A stretch of DNA of 64,000 bases from Elgaria multicarinata webbii (GCF_023053635.1 NC_086175.1:121966740-122030739), one strand, 5' to 3'; numbered from the stretch's first letter, positions 51,462 to 62,660 are shown. Numbers and translations are program-made. Notes: generated by a model not told the origin, from the sequence alone.

Positions 51462-52027
51462 GGGGAGAGGCTGCGTCTCTGTTGGTAGAGCACCTGCTTT
51501 GCATCCGGAAGGTCCCACGTTCGATTCCTGGCATCTCAGGGAAAGAATCCTCTCTGAAATCCTGGAGAGCTATGGCCAGTCAGAATCAACAGTACTGGGT
51601 TTAGATGGACCAGTGTTCTGACTCAGGGCTTTTCTACATGAGGCTTTTAACCCACCACTTTACCAAGACTTCTGCTTCCAAATTCTTTATGGGATTGAGA
51701 TCGGCTCCTTTGCACGTTTTTCTTTTTTTCTGGGAGTTTCTTTCTCTGCCTTTCTATACGTTCCATTTCACAACCATTAGGTGGCGATGTTGTATAATGG
51801 AATTATGAAAACGTACGAGGGTTTCATGCCACCATTCAGGATATACCAGACTCTCCTCTTTAGAAAGCCCCTCCCCCCTTGCTAAAATGGTTAAAAAGCA
51901 TGAGAGAGGCCCTGGAGGATGACAATGTCGTGCAAAGCACTCGCGAACTACCATGAGTGAGGAAGCACACAATAAATGCCTCATCTAAAAAGACTCTCAG
52001 TATAAGGCAGCTTCCTATGTTCCTGTG
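51462..52027 (+). mobile_element. tRNA-derived SINE split by an inserted MITE
   Basis: GGTAGAGCACCTGCTTTGCAT and GGTCCCACGTTCGATTCC resemble an alanine-type tRNA head; the SINE body runs to GTTCTGACTCAG (51624) and resumes CTCAGTATAAGGCAGCTTCC at 51998. Confidence 0.75.
51626..51993. mobile_element. MITE nested in the SINE, about 368 bp
   Basis: GCTTTTCTACATGAGGCTTTT mirrors AATGCCTCATCTAAAAAG. GACTCAG and GACTCTCAG flank it, a near duplication of the target. Confidence 0.65.
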
Positions 52028-52087
52028 ACGCTTGAACGAAAAAAAAACCACACCACTGCGTACCTTTCTTTATGTACAGCAAACTTA

Positions 52088-52195
52088 CAGAAGCAGTGTG
52101 GTGTAGTGGTTAGGGTGTTAGGCCGGGACTCAGGAGATCAGGTTTCTAGTGAAACCATGAAACTCGCTAGGTGACTTTGGGCCAGATTCCTATGT
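52088..52195 (+). repeat. Sauria-type SINE head fragment
   Basis: AGCAGTGTGGTGTAGTGGTTAGG to GTGACTTTGGGCCAG; tail missing. Confidence 0.75.
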
Positions 52196-52359
52196 TCTTA
52201 GGTGCAGATGTTGTTTTTTTAACTGGCAATGTTTAAACGCTGGGGATTCAGAAACCCTGGCAGGGGATCTACTGCAAATCGCTCAGAGATCAACTGCCAG
52301 CAGATCCGAATCAACCTGGCACAACAGCCAGAACAGAAACCGTGTTTATCATTGACGCG

Positions 52360-52753
52360 TCATGCTGCAGGCCCGGCTGGGCGGCTTATTTCGTGGCTGG
52401 AATGAATGTGACACTGTTCTCCTCCTTAGCAGTCTCTGTTTTTCGCTGCTGCTGCTGCTGCCTTCCTCCTGCCAGCACATCTTAAATCAATCTCGGAGGC
52501 TTCTGAGGGCGTGAGCTGCGGCAGGAGGCCAGCCTCCACCTCACAGTAACGTGGATTCTCCGGGAAGGAAACCTCACCCACATCAGGCAGCTTGCTAACG
52601 CCGTCCTCTGGAATGCGAGTGTTGGCTGCTGCAAGAGCAGCACATGGAAGAAGGGAAAGGAAATGAGATCGCTGCTCCTTCCAACTCAGAATTTGACATG
52701 TGGCTCCAGAGACTTCATTAAATGAGCACCCAGCCAGCGCTTCTTCCTTTCTG
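52360..52753 (+). promoter_or_regulatory. VSTM5: Putative VSTM5 5' UTR / promoter-proximal region
   Basis: Repeat-free stretch just before the VSTM5 ATG, richer in GC than its surroundings, with a short CTG run (52450-52461) and scattered CpG. No TATA box is obvious. Called only from position and the lack of transposon sequence. Confidence 0.3.
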
Positions 52754-52844
52754 ATGAGGCCTCTCGACTACCTGCAGGGCTGCAGACGAGGCGTACGGCT
52801 AGAGATTGTTACCCTTTGCCTGGCCGCTGGGTGGGCTCTCCAAA
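52754..52844 (+). CDS. VSTM5: VSTM5 exon 1 (signal peptide)
   Basis: Encodes residues 1-30, MRPLDYLQG then a hydrophobic leader ending ALQ; GTAAGT donor after a phase-1 A. An in-frame ATG at 52700 exists but the MRPL start fits the family. Confidence 0.82.
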
Positions 52845-55800
52845 GTAAGTGCCTGGCTTTCTCCTTACCCCACTGTTTGTGTTTCTCCCTCCTCAACATT
52901 ATTGACATCTCCACCCACACGCACATGCCTCTTGTGTCTTTTTAACAAACACATGGCAGTCCAACATGCAACAAATGTTGCAAGGATGGGAAAGCTGCCC
53001 CTGTTGAATTTCTGCTCGGCATAATAAGAACGCCCCTGCTGGTCGAGATGAAAGGCTTATGTAGTAGACTGTTTCCTGCAGTGGGCAGCCAGATACTTTT
53101 GGAAAAACCACAAACAGAATTTGCAAGCCTTTCTCTATTTGCAAGCCATTCCTCAGCAACTGGTATTTATTGCTACATTGCCTTTGAATGTAGATCTTTT
53201 CTTTTTCACCATTCTGTTTATTTCCGATGTTCAGGCGTGAGTGCCGTTCCTTAAGTAGACACTACGGCATCATCCGTGCACAAGAGGGAGGCATTAGCGG
53301 GCGGGGGGTGGGGAGCCCCACGGTTTGCAAAAGTACAAAACACCTTTAGAAAAAAAAGACACCAATAGGAGCAGCCACAGAAAGCTGAGTCGTTGGGCGA
53401 AATGGAGTTCCCTGAAGTGGGGCATGGCTGGCTGGCTGGACCAGTGAACAGGAGCACTCCAAATTGCACTTTTCATAGCTAACAGCTGTTGACAAGCAGC
53501 CCTTCCCCAACATGGTGCCCTCCTGATGTTTTGGACGACAGTTCCCATTAGCTTTCAACAACAAGACTAATAGTCAGAGACAAATCTATTGCCCAGAGAG
53601 GCTTGGTAACCATTGTCATGCAGGGGGCAATTTTCAAGGGGGGGGTCGCAGCTAGCAAGGGAAGGTCCACCTTCTCCTCCCCATATCGTGCCCCCAACAG
53701 GCAGCTAAGCAGGGGAAACCAGTAGTATTGGTGCTAATGGGAAGTTTTTCTATGGTTAAAATTAATTAAGTCATGGTGGGAAACCCTTCTATTGGTGCTA
53801 ATGGAAGCTTTTCCCAAGCTCAGTTGCTTTGGGTAAGGACAATTTTCCTCCAGGAAGGAAAGAAAGGTGTGTTCTAGTAGGGTGACCAACTGTCAGGATT
53901 TCCCCGGATTTGTCCTGGTTTTTGTTCTTTCCATGGTGTCAGGGGGGATTTTCTATAATTTTCAATAATGTCCTGGAATGACACACCTTCCTCTTTAAGG
54001 CTGCCATTAGCATGGCAGGAGGGAATGACATGCTTTCTTGCGGCACATCATTCCCCCACCCCGAGCTCCAGTTGAGGTCTTAAAGGGGAAAGTGGGTCAT
54101 TCGTGGACATTATAGAAAAGGCCCCAATTGGAGTGGATGGTGGTGGTGCAGAACGAAATCCTTTCCCCTCCTCCACTCCAATCGGGTTCTTTAAGGTGGC
54201 GGGGGAATAACGTACTTTCTGCAGGACTCAGAAAGCTGCTTCCCCCCACACACACTAGGTGTCCTCTTTTTTGGTTTCCCAAATATGGTCACCCTAGTTC
54301 TAGTGACAAATAACCCACGGTGGCTTGTTTAATCCCCAGCGTGTGCTGGGCCCTATTAGCCTAATTACCTGCCCAGGCACAACCTGTCGTATGCTCCAGA
54401 CCTGAGCAGCCTGGCTTGTTTGAGCGGGAAACAATGTTCAACTAACCTAGCAACAGTCCATGATTTATTTGAGTGTTGTGCTGCCCGGATTTGGCTGACA
54501 TGACAACCCGTGCCGGGACAGGTAATTAGGCTAATGGTGCCCAGCATGCACTGGGGATTGAAACGTGGCTTGTTTTGATTGTGCAAATTGGATCAAAGTG
54601 AGAAGGAAGTTGGGGAAGGAAAAGGGGGGATTTATTGCCCTCCCAAAGGGTTAAAACAATCTAGGCAGGAGGTCCTTTTCCAGGTACACTAAGTAAGTGT
54701 TAGATCTGGTGTTTCTCTGTCTATCTGTGACTCCTTTTGATCTTTCTGTGTCTCCTTGCCCTGTATTGTGGCATATAGAGAGGTGTCCAATCCACTTTAC
54801 CTTTGATCCCCTTCTCCAAGCCTGTGTCTTCCTTCCTTCCTTCCCCTACTTTCCTTCCTAATCTTTCTCTCTCCCCCACCCCACTTTCCTCTGCCTCCAG
54901 TCCTCCCACCACCCAGCCAGCATTCTGAAATCCGCCCATCTCCATCCAGCCACAGAATTGTGCACCACTTTATTTCATTTAATTTATGGAGGTAATGATG
55001 ATCGATGATGGAATAATTCATTGAAGGGAGATTGCTTAAATTTTGGCACAGGACCCCGGTGGGAATTGAAAAATTAATTGGGGATGACACTCCCACGCTC
55101 TTTTGTATCTGGTCAAGAGGGCAGGGCTCCTGCAGCTTTAATGGTTGTGATGAAGAGGGAACAAATGCATACAATGCATACAAATGACATCTGCTGAAAT
55201 TCCCTTTTCTGTACAACTTTTAAAGATACAGGAGCCCTGCCCTCCTTTCCATAGGGTCATACTAGCTTTCCACCACCACAGCTCTAAATAAGATACCCTT
55301 TCTAAGATGGAACAACCCAAATTCTACACTGTATTCCCCACCCCCTAATAATTCTCAATGAGCATGCAGCTTTTAAAGCAGGGATGTGGAACACATGGTC
55401 CGCGGGCCACATGCACCCCTCCAGACATTTATGCAGCCCCCCAATCCCTGCTGCCACCCAGATCCTAGGAATTTCACTGGGAATCGGGGTGCAAAGCTGT
55501 TTGGTGGGCTGGAGGCACGCAGGTCTACTGGGAAACAAAGCACATGCTCCCCACGCGCCCTGCTCCCCAGCAGAATTGCAGGGATTCCAGCAGTGGTGGC
55601 CACGCCCGACAATAGGAGAGATATGCCACCCCAGGCTTCCAAAGGATGCAGCCCCTTCCCCTAAACATTGCCAATCCCTGTAGGGACACTGCCAGGCTAT
55701 GTGTGCGAAGTGGCCACCTTATCCTAATTATAGGATGACCACATGAAAAGGAGGGCAGGGATCCTATATCTTTAACAGTTGTATAGAAAAGAGAATTTCA

Positions 55801-58800
55801 GCAGGAGTTATTTGTATGCACGCAGCACCTGGTGAAACTCCCTCTTCTTCACAACAGTTAAAGCTGCAGGAGCGCTGCCCTTTTTTTGTATCTGGTCACT
55901 CTAGTATAGCTAGTGCAGCTTTAACTGTTGTGATGGAGAGGGAATTTCACCTGGTGCTGCAGGCATACAAGTGACACCTGCTGAAATTCCCTTTTTCTAT
56001 ACAACTGTTAAAGCTACAGGAGCCCTGTCCTCCTTTTCATATGCTCACCCCACCTAATTATTTTCTTGCTCCATCTCCTTTCCAACTGCTTGGCCTCCTC
56101 ATCCTCCATCTTTGTTGCTAAGTGTAGGTGTTTGCTGGGCTGGGCCCTGTGCCAAACTGGAGAGAGTGACCGTTTTATTCACAAGAGAAGGATATCTGAG
56201 CTTGGCATGAAGGAACACCACCTGGCACCTGTTCTCGACAATGCTTACTGGAGCGATTCTTTGCAACACCTGCTTAAAAAAAAAAAAGTTGGCATCCCTT
56301 ACTTGAAAGGCCAATAAAGAATAAACAAAACAAGTACAGCGTTGCAGCCTAGCTAAGGGCATGGTGGTGTTATGGGTATGCCAGTTCTTCAGTTGGTGAG
56401 GTTTTACGGGTTCCAGCCTTACTCTGGGATGGTCACCCCCTACTTAGTGCCCTGCAGATGTTTTGGACTACATGTCCCAGGATTCCTGACCATTGCCCAT
56501 GCTGGCTCAGGCTGATAGGAGTTGGAATCCAAAGTATCCAGAGGGCACAAGGTTGGGGAAGGCTGCTGTGGGGTTTGGCTTCCTTCAAATGAGGTCATCG
56601 GAGGCTTGCAGTGCTTTTGTGATATTTATTCATTAGTGATACTTATATCCTGTTTAGTATAATACAATCAGTGGAGTCTGGTGATGCCAATCCCGGGAGG
56701 CCTGTGACTCCATTTTGGGTTTCAGTCAGAAACAGCCAGAACTCTAAACGAGCGATCCAAAGTGCTGGATTTATTTGGGGGCTTGAGAACAGTGCCTTGG
56801 ACATCTCCTTTAGAGTTCTGTCTGTTTCTGACTCAAACTCAGAATGGATTTATAGCCCCACCGACATCAGATCCACCAGCCTCAACTGAATACACCTTCT
56901 GTCATTATACACATACAGGTTTCTTTATTTTTTATGTGGTTTATTTACACATATATACAGATTGAGCATAGATGGGGGTTCACAGCTTTAACATTCCAAT
57001 GAATACTGCTAGGGTGTGTGGGGGAGGGAGGGGGGATGTTTCCAGAGCTTCTGTCATTTGGAGCGACGGATCCAGGAGCACCCCCAAACTGCAAACACAG
57101 TCTTTCAGGGGGAGTGTAGCCCCATCCAGAACTGGTTGACAAACCTAGGTCAGAGCCCTTGACAGCAAGCACTTCTGTTTTGTCTGGATTCAGCTTCAGT
57201 TTGTTTTTCCTCATCCAGCCCATTACCGCCTCCAAGCATTCATTCAGAGGAGACACACTATCCTTATAATAAAAACAGACGCGCCAGATAAAACAAAGAC
57301 ACTTTTAGAAGCCAAAACACAATAGGGGTGCTTGGCACTCAACCACACAAAAACTCACATATGAAGTGAAAAATAAGCAAATTGTATTACTACAATTTGG
57401 GTGATATTTACAACAATCATACATATGCTGTTTGTAATCAAGTGTACAAAAAGATATAAGTCATCTTGCTGATACTGAGCCTTTAATACTGTACCGGACA
57501 CCCGTATTTTATCCAGATGCCTAGAACAGTGAATGTGTTGGGTGGTACAAGATTGTGCTCTAACTAATAGCCGATTAGAAGGATTGATGCTATCACCATA
57601 AGCCCTGATGAGTTGGTTGATTGTACCTGCAGCTCCCTGATAGTTTATTTCCACCACCACCCACCACTACCCTATCCAGTGTGTGCTCAAACCAGAATCA
57701 TTTACATGCATTTACATGCAGACAAGTGGACTGGACTGGCACTTAGATCTGCAGTGTGCGTGGGAGGTTGGGCAGCCAAAGTTACATTTGGTGCTGCAAA
57801 TAGGTTATAAATCTCTGCTACAAAATGCAAATCAATAATTTCAGGCAGGAGCATTAGATAAATACAGAGACACCCACACCAACTGTGTTGGTCCATTAGA
57901 AAAATCCAAATAAGAGGATGCAAATTTAGAAAAAGAAATGTATAATTTTAATATCAATGCAATACATCTCACCATAGTAGGAAAGACCATGACCAGGTGA
58001 CCTGTGAACCTGCTGGCCAGGTGGAACCGTTGACGGGACAATGCCACGCCACCACCTCACACACAAGGCTTTGACGTGCACACCTCCCTCACTCTAAGCA
58101 CCAGCACTTAAATACCTGAGGAAGGGGCTAAAAAGAAAAGTATAACTTTTCCCTTATAAGCAGAGGGAAAAGGTAAGGAGATTTGGAAAAGGGCTTTTCT
58201 GTGAATATAGCAGGCTGAAGGTTTAATGTAATGTGTTTATTTATGAACCAATAGAGCAGGAGACACAGCCAAACTGACACGTGGTTTTAGGATAGCAAAA
58301 TAAATTGTTGTTTACAGTTCTTAGTTCCTTCAAATTCTATTCCAATCCTGCCTATTCTTAAGAATACTGGTAGTAACCAATCTAATAATAACAATCCTTA
58401 GTCCCTATGATCTTATTTCCACTCACTCCTCACACAACTCCTGACAAAAAATCACTCAGCTAAACACATCTACCCTCCAAATCCAATCACCAACCGAATC
58501 CCTCAAACAACTCAGCTCCCCCATATATAGACTCCTCCCCCCTTTCCACAGCATCACTAGCCACACCCACTCAGTCCAACATTCTGTACTCTCTAGATAT
58601 ACTCACTCAGACATACCTAAGGGAATAGAAATGTGGGTAATGCCACAGACAACCTCAAAGCTCTGTTCTCCCTTCTTCCGGTTCCTTATGGTCTGTCTGA
58701 TGGACCAACATGATTTCCCATTTTTTGTCTCTGCTGTTGCTGCTGCTACCTCAACATTATTGATTTGCATTCTAAGGCAGTGATATACAACCCATTTGCT

Positions 58801-61800
58801 GAGGTCGCAGCATGAAATGTAACTTCTCTTTTCTCTTCCCATGCACACCGCAGGAAAACTGCCGCCTTGACTTGCTCTCGACTGGTCTCTGTACTTAATT
58901 TGGCCACAGCTCAAGTTTCCCTAAAAATGGTAAATATGATTTCCATTAGGAATAACTCTGACGGGGAAAAGAACATTGTCTCTGGCAAAGGCAGTGAAAG
59001 TCTGAGCCTATTCACGCAAGCATTCATGGGGATGGGGAAAGAGAAAAAGCTGGCACATGGAGGACCCCAGTTTGTAGTGATCTGGTCTTGTCCATCTCCC
59101 AGTACGTACAGTATTCAGCTTTCAGCACACATTGAGAAGTGCCAGTATGGTGTAGTGGTTAGAGTGTTGGACTGGTGACCAGGTGATCCTATGCCTGCTG
59201 AGCCTGCTGACCAGGTGGTAACTGTTGATGGGCAACTTTAAGAAACTTCTTATGTTTTTTTTAAAATTGTTCTTTATCTTTAAACCTGACTTGGACTGGA
59301 CAGTCCTTCAGAGTACTGTCCTCAGTAAAATCAGACACCTGGCCTATAAGTCCTATCAGCCCTAGCCTACGTAGTCAATGGTGAAGAATCATGGGAATTG
59401 TAAGCCAAAACATCTGGAGGGCCACAACTCCTTGAGCTGAAAGAGGTTCAACACCCTTGTGCTAGATGAACAGAGATGACAAAGGCACCACAAGTTAGCC
59501 AACATTCGTCTTGTCTAGGGTGACCATATGACCAGGAGGACGGGGCTCTTGTATCTTTAACAGCTGTATTGAAAGGGGAATTTCAGCAGGTGTCATTTGT
59601 ATGCATCCAGCACCTGGTGAAATTCCCTCTTCATCACAACAGATAAACCTGCAAGGGCCTAGGCCTCTTTCGTATCTGGTCAAGAGGGCAGGGCTCCTGC
59701 AGCTTTAACTGTTGCGATGAAGAGGGAATTTCACCAGGTGCTGCATGCATACAAATGACACCTGCTGAAATTCCCCTTTCAACACAACTGTCAAAGATAC
59801 AGGAGCCCTGTCTTCCTTTTCATATGGTCAGTCTAATCTTGTCTGGAAAGAAAGTCAACCCCGTTAAGCAGCCCTGAATATCCTATAATTTGGGGAAAGC
59901 AGAGAGCATAAAATATATATTATTGGAGCAGGAAGACCTGCAAGGGAATGTATGGTACTATCCGTGTGGAGCTGGTATGACAAAAGCAGTAGGAATATTT
60001 ACTAGTCACAAACAGATAAGTTATCAAGGTCATGCAAAAGCAATTATGACCCATGTGCACACCGGGAGAGAGAAATTGTCATATCTAAAGTCATAAAGGC
60101 AAAGGAGTTGGAGGTGGCACATTGGTCAATCTGAACTAACTTCATAGAATCATAGAATAGTAAAGTTGGAAGGGGCCTACAAGACCGTCAAGTCCAACCC
60201 CCTGCTCAATGCAGGAATCCACCTTAAAGCACCCCTGACAGATGGTTGTCCAGCTGCCTCTTGAAGGCCTCTAGTGTGGGAGAGCCCACGACCTCCCTAG
60301 GTAACAGATTCCATTGTTGGGCAACTCTAACAGTCAGGAAGTTTTTCCTGCTGTCCAGCCAGAATCTGACTTCCTGTAACTTGAGCCCATTATTCCATGC
60401 CCTGCATTCTGGGAGGATCGTTCTTCCCCTTAAATTAAGGAAGAGGTTAGATCTCTTTCTTGACAAATTCTTAGATAAGAGTCAAAAGGCATCCATTACA
60501 GGCGGAGGGAGCAACATGCTGGCCTCCACTTTAGGGTGGCCAGTTACCCATTTCGATCCCCCTCTGCAATGCATACAATCGTTTGAGACCTCTGGCAAGA
60601 ATGATTGGTGTCTTCTCTGGCATCCTACTGGTTGGGAAGGAGGCGGGAGAGCGAGGAAAGGAGATGCCAGGAAAAAAAAGAGAAAAGAGGTGACTCACGA
60701 TCATCACACGGCCCCTGACAAAGTACCCGCACCGGAATGCGGCCCTCGACAGGAAAAAAAAATGGTCGCCCACCTGAGCACTTCCCTTTGATTTTTCAGC
60801 CCAAGGAGGAGAAGTGTCCTTGGTAGTATCTCAAGCCAACCTAAACACCACGGTGGCCCAGGACATTTTGCTGTCGGTTGCCTATACCTGTGAGGTACCC
60901 CCGGTCATCGAGTGGAAGCACACGTCAGCCAGGGGCACGACGAAAATAGCAGAGTGGAGACCGGGAGGTTACACCAACATCTCCAGCGGTTACGAAGACC
61001 GAGTGAACATTTATGAGAACGGCTCCCTTCGGCTGCTGAAGGTGGAGATGAGAGATTCCGGGTATTACTTAGTCACGGTGAGGGACGAGTTCGGGATCAC
61101 CATCTATGGCACCATCCTATTGAATGTTTATGGTATGAAATGAGGGGGTTTGATATTTTGTCTTGGGCCTGCTGCCCATGGTGTCCTCTTTAGCAGGGAT
61201 GATGGGAGTTGTAGTCCAAGTGGAGTATAAATCTCCAAGGCATCTAGGGGAGGGGGAGCATCAGGTTCCAGTCTGAGCGGGGTGGGGGGAAGCAAGGTAT
61301 AAATGTTTAAAAGTAAAAACGCATGCAAAGAACATTGCCGCCACTTCAGGAGGACTCGTGTTGTAGAGCAGGCCCTGGAAAAGTCTGAAAGAATAAAAGA
61401 TAAAGGTGGGGAATTTGGGAATGGCGAGGTCAAAGAGCAAAGGTGGTTTGCAGGAAGCAAGGTCAAGCAGAATTAGTTGTACTTTCTTCTTCACCGGATT
61501 CTTAAGTGTAAACAATGCACTGTGGTCAACAGTGGGGAAGTGAATCCGCTCCGGGTTTCAGTCGGAACCAGTCAGAACTCACAAGGGGCTATCCAAGGCA
61601 GTGGGGTGGTGAATCCGTTCCAGGTTTCAGTCGGAACCAGTCAGAACTCCCAAGGGCCTATCTAAGGCAGTGGGGCGGTGAATCCGCTCCGGGTTTCAGT
61701 CAGAACTCTCAAGGGTCTATCTAAGGCAGTGGGGTGGTGAATCCACTCCGGGTTTCAGTCAGAACCAGTCAGAGAGTTCTGACTGGTTCCGACTGAAACC

Positions 61801-62033
61801 CGGAGCGGATTCACCACCCCACTGGCATTGGAGCCACCAGCCTCCACTGGGGGGTCACCTCCTTCACCGTGTGTCCTGTGTCTGTTTCTCCTCAGAAATT
61901 CTCTATGAAGACTTGCACTTCGTCGCTGTCTTTTTGGCCTTCCTCACAGCTGTGTCCGCCATTCTGGTCTGCCTCATGTGGTTGTGCAATAAGTCCGTGC
62001 ACCTGATTCAAAACGAGCGGCAGCGGCTTAAAG
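52754..62033 (+). CDS. VSTM5: VSTM5, V-set and transmembrane protein 5 (partial: coding exons 1-3)
   Basis: Exons 52754-52844, 60800-61132 and 61896-62033 join in phase for 187 codons; the short last exon is beyond, or at, the window end. Residues 1-28 form a signal peptide (MRPL start and CLAA match human). Residues 32-141 form one Ig V-set domain with C61, W69, DSGYY (116-120) and N-glycosylation sequons N46, N90 and N104. The join reads VYEILYEDLHFVAV, and the span (about 149-170) ends LMWLCNK, nearly identical to human. VSTM5 is a neuronal type I membrane protein that promotes filopodia, dendrites and synapse formation. DSGYY lacks the usual V-set cysteine two residues on. The locus could be a VSTM5 paralogue, but the membrane region is too close to human to favour that. 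Confidence 0.86.
53878..54296. mobile_element. 419 bp hAT-like element, copy B, in VSTM5 intron 1
   Basis: TAGGGTGACCAACTGTCAGG / CCAAATATGGTCACCCTA. Inverse orientation to copy A at 36935-37353 with few differences. GTTCTAG flanks both sides. Confidence 0.9.
54311..54580. mobile_element. Palindromic element, about 270 bp, in VSTM5 intron 1
   Basis: AATCCCCAGCGTGTGCTGGG and ATTAGCCTAATTACCTG on the left mirror CAGGTAATTAGGCTAAT and CCCAGCATGCACTGGGGATT on the right. Confidence 0.7.
55095..55265. repeat. Half copy of the TAGGGTGACCATAT MITE
   Basis: TCTGGTCAAGAGGGCAGGGC, CTGCTGAAATTCCCTTTTC, GCCCTCCTTTCCATAGGGTCATACTA. Confidence 0.7.
55731..56052. mobile_element. 322 bp hAT-like MITE with perfect 8-bp duplication
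   Basis: TAGGATGACCACATG / CATATGCTCACCCCA ends, same arms as 19753-20072. CCTAATTA lies on both sides (55723-55730, 56053-56060). Confidence 0.9.
56455..56575. repeat. hAT-like MITE (GTGCCCTGCAGATGTTTTGG type)
   Basis: Left arm GATGTTTTGGACTACATGTCCC, right arm AGAGGGCACAAGGTTGGGG. Confidence 0.6.
56668..56890. repeat. MITE (GGTTTCAGTCAGAAAC family)
   Basis: CAGTGGAGTCTGGTGATGCC and ATCCACCAGCCTCAACTG ends; TTCAGTCAGAAACAGCCAG mirrored by TCTGTTTCTGACTC. Confidence 0.65.
56960..57260 (-). mobile_element. L2-type LINE reverse-transcriptase fragment
   Basis: Reverse complement contains LNECLEAVMGWMRKNKLKLNPDKTEVLAV, the thumb/palm-side motif of L2-type reverse transcriptases. Confidence 0.8.
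57265..57900. other. VSTM5 intron 1, unrecognised sequence
   Basis: No gene. The stretch at 57300-57640 looks repeat-like but no family could be named. Confidence 0.35.
57905..58035. repeat. Interspersed repeat (GTGACCAGGTGAC family)
   Basis: ACATCTCACCATAGTAGG and CATGACCAGGTGACC. Confidence 0.5.
58090..59140. other. VSTM5 intron 1, no recognised feature
   Basis: Short frames such as that at 58867-59178 have no family support. Confidence 0.4.
59142..59345. repeat. Sauria SINE head fragment joined to GTGACCAGGTGAC repeat
   Basis: GTGCCAGTATGGTGTAGTGGTTAGAG breaks at GGACTGGTGACC and continues as the other repeat to CAGACACCTGGCC. Confidence 0.55.
59516..59835. mobile_element. 320 bp hAT-like MITE in VSTM5 intron 1
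   Basis: TAGGGTGACCATATGACC / CATATGGTCAGTCTA, flanks GTCTTGTC and ATCTTGTC match 7 of 8. Same length as 19753-20072. Confidence 0.88.
60143..60420 (-). mobile_element. CR1 LINE 3' end in VSTM5 intron 1
   Basis: CATAGAATCATAGAATAG then antisense tail; reverse complement reads [29 protein letters not shown] and [22 protein letters not shown]. Confidence 0.88.
60800..61132 (+). CDS. VSTM5: VSTM5 exon 2 (Ig V-set domain)
   Basis: Acceptor TGATTTTTCAG. One 333-nt exon encodes the whole Ig domain, phase 1/1 as usual for Ig domain exons. Donor GTATGA at 61133. Confidence 0.9.
61525..61855. repeat. Tandemly amplified MITE in VSTM5 intron 2
   Basis: Four head-to-tail units begin at 61530, 61599, 61668 and 61727 (69, 69, 59 bp and a last unit that runs into the inverted right arm). 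Each starts CAGTGGGG and carries GTTTCAGTC-GAACCAGTCAG. The right end GAGCCACCAGCCTCCACTG is the normal terminus of this family. Confidence 0.88.
61896..62033 (+). CDS. VSTM5: VSTM5 exon 3 (juxtamembrane and transmembrane)
   Basis: Acceptor TTTCTCCTCAG. Encodes EILYEDLHFVAV, the membrane span and a basic stop-transfer region ending QRLK. Donor GTAAAC at 62034 leaves a phase-1 G. Confidence 0.9.
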
Positions 62034-62129
62034 GTAAACCTTGTAGCAGCACATTATATAACAAGGGACGTTTTGAATTTCCCAGGGACAGTCCCTGCAT
62101 TTTTGTTTCATTTGGTTTACTCTTCCTAC

Positions 62130-62520
62130 CCATCCCTTGTTTTCATTTTATTTCTTACATTCCTGTACCGCCCAATAGCCGAAGCTATTTACCAAGATTA
62201 AAAAAAACCATTAAAAATATATTATACCAAGTGTAAAAACCATTTAAATACAAACATATAAACAGACAGCATACAGAGAGAGACACATATGTACCTAAAA
62301 CAACTTTAAACAATCAAGAAGAAATATATCATCATATGCAGCCAAATACCTGAGAGAAGAGAAACATCTGAACCTGGGGACAAATGTTGGCACTAGGCAT
62401 GCCTCATTGGGGAGTTTGTTCCATAATTGGGGGGCCACTACTGAGAAGGCCCTCTCCCTTATTGCCGCCTTCCGAGCCTCCCTCAGAAGAGACACCTAGA
62501 GGGGGGTCTTAGATAATGAA
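62130..62520 (-). mobile_element. L2-type LINE 3' end
   Basis: CTGTACCGCCCAATAGCCGAAGC tail; reverse complement reads SLLREARKAAIRERAFSVVAPQLWNKLPNEACLVPTF. Confidence 0.82.
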
Positions 62521-62599
62521 CGTAGTGTATGGGCAGGTACATAAATTTTAACATTGTTAAAATGTTGTTACCGTGAGTTGTAAGAGTTGTTGTTTATCG

Positions 62600-62660
62600 T
62601 AGGGTGAGCATATTTGGGAACAAAAAAGAGGACAAATCCGGGGAAATCCTGACATTATGC
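62600..62660. repeat. End fragment of the 419 bp hAT-like element
   Basis: TAGGGTGAGCATATTTGGG, then AAAAAGAGGACAAATCCGGGG and AATCCTGAC; middle deleted. Confidence 0.65.

Noticed and set aside
51478-51545. A tRNA gene (GGTAGAGCA ... GTTCGATTCC)
   Set aside because: The tRNA-like head is followed by a SINE body known from other copies, and the stems are not well paired.
56960-57256. A host gene encoding the NPDKTEV motif
   Set aside because: The motif is from an L2-type reverse transcriptase and the frame is a short fragment.
60246-60791. 181-codon frame upstream of VSTM5 exon 2
   Set aside because: Most of it is the antisense of a CR1 3' end; the rest is intron.
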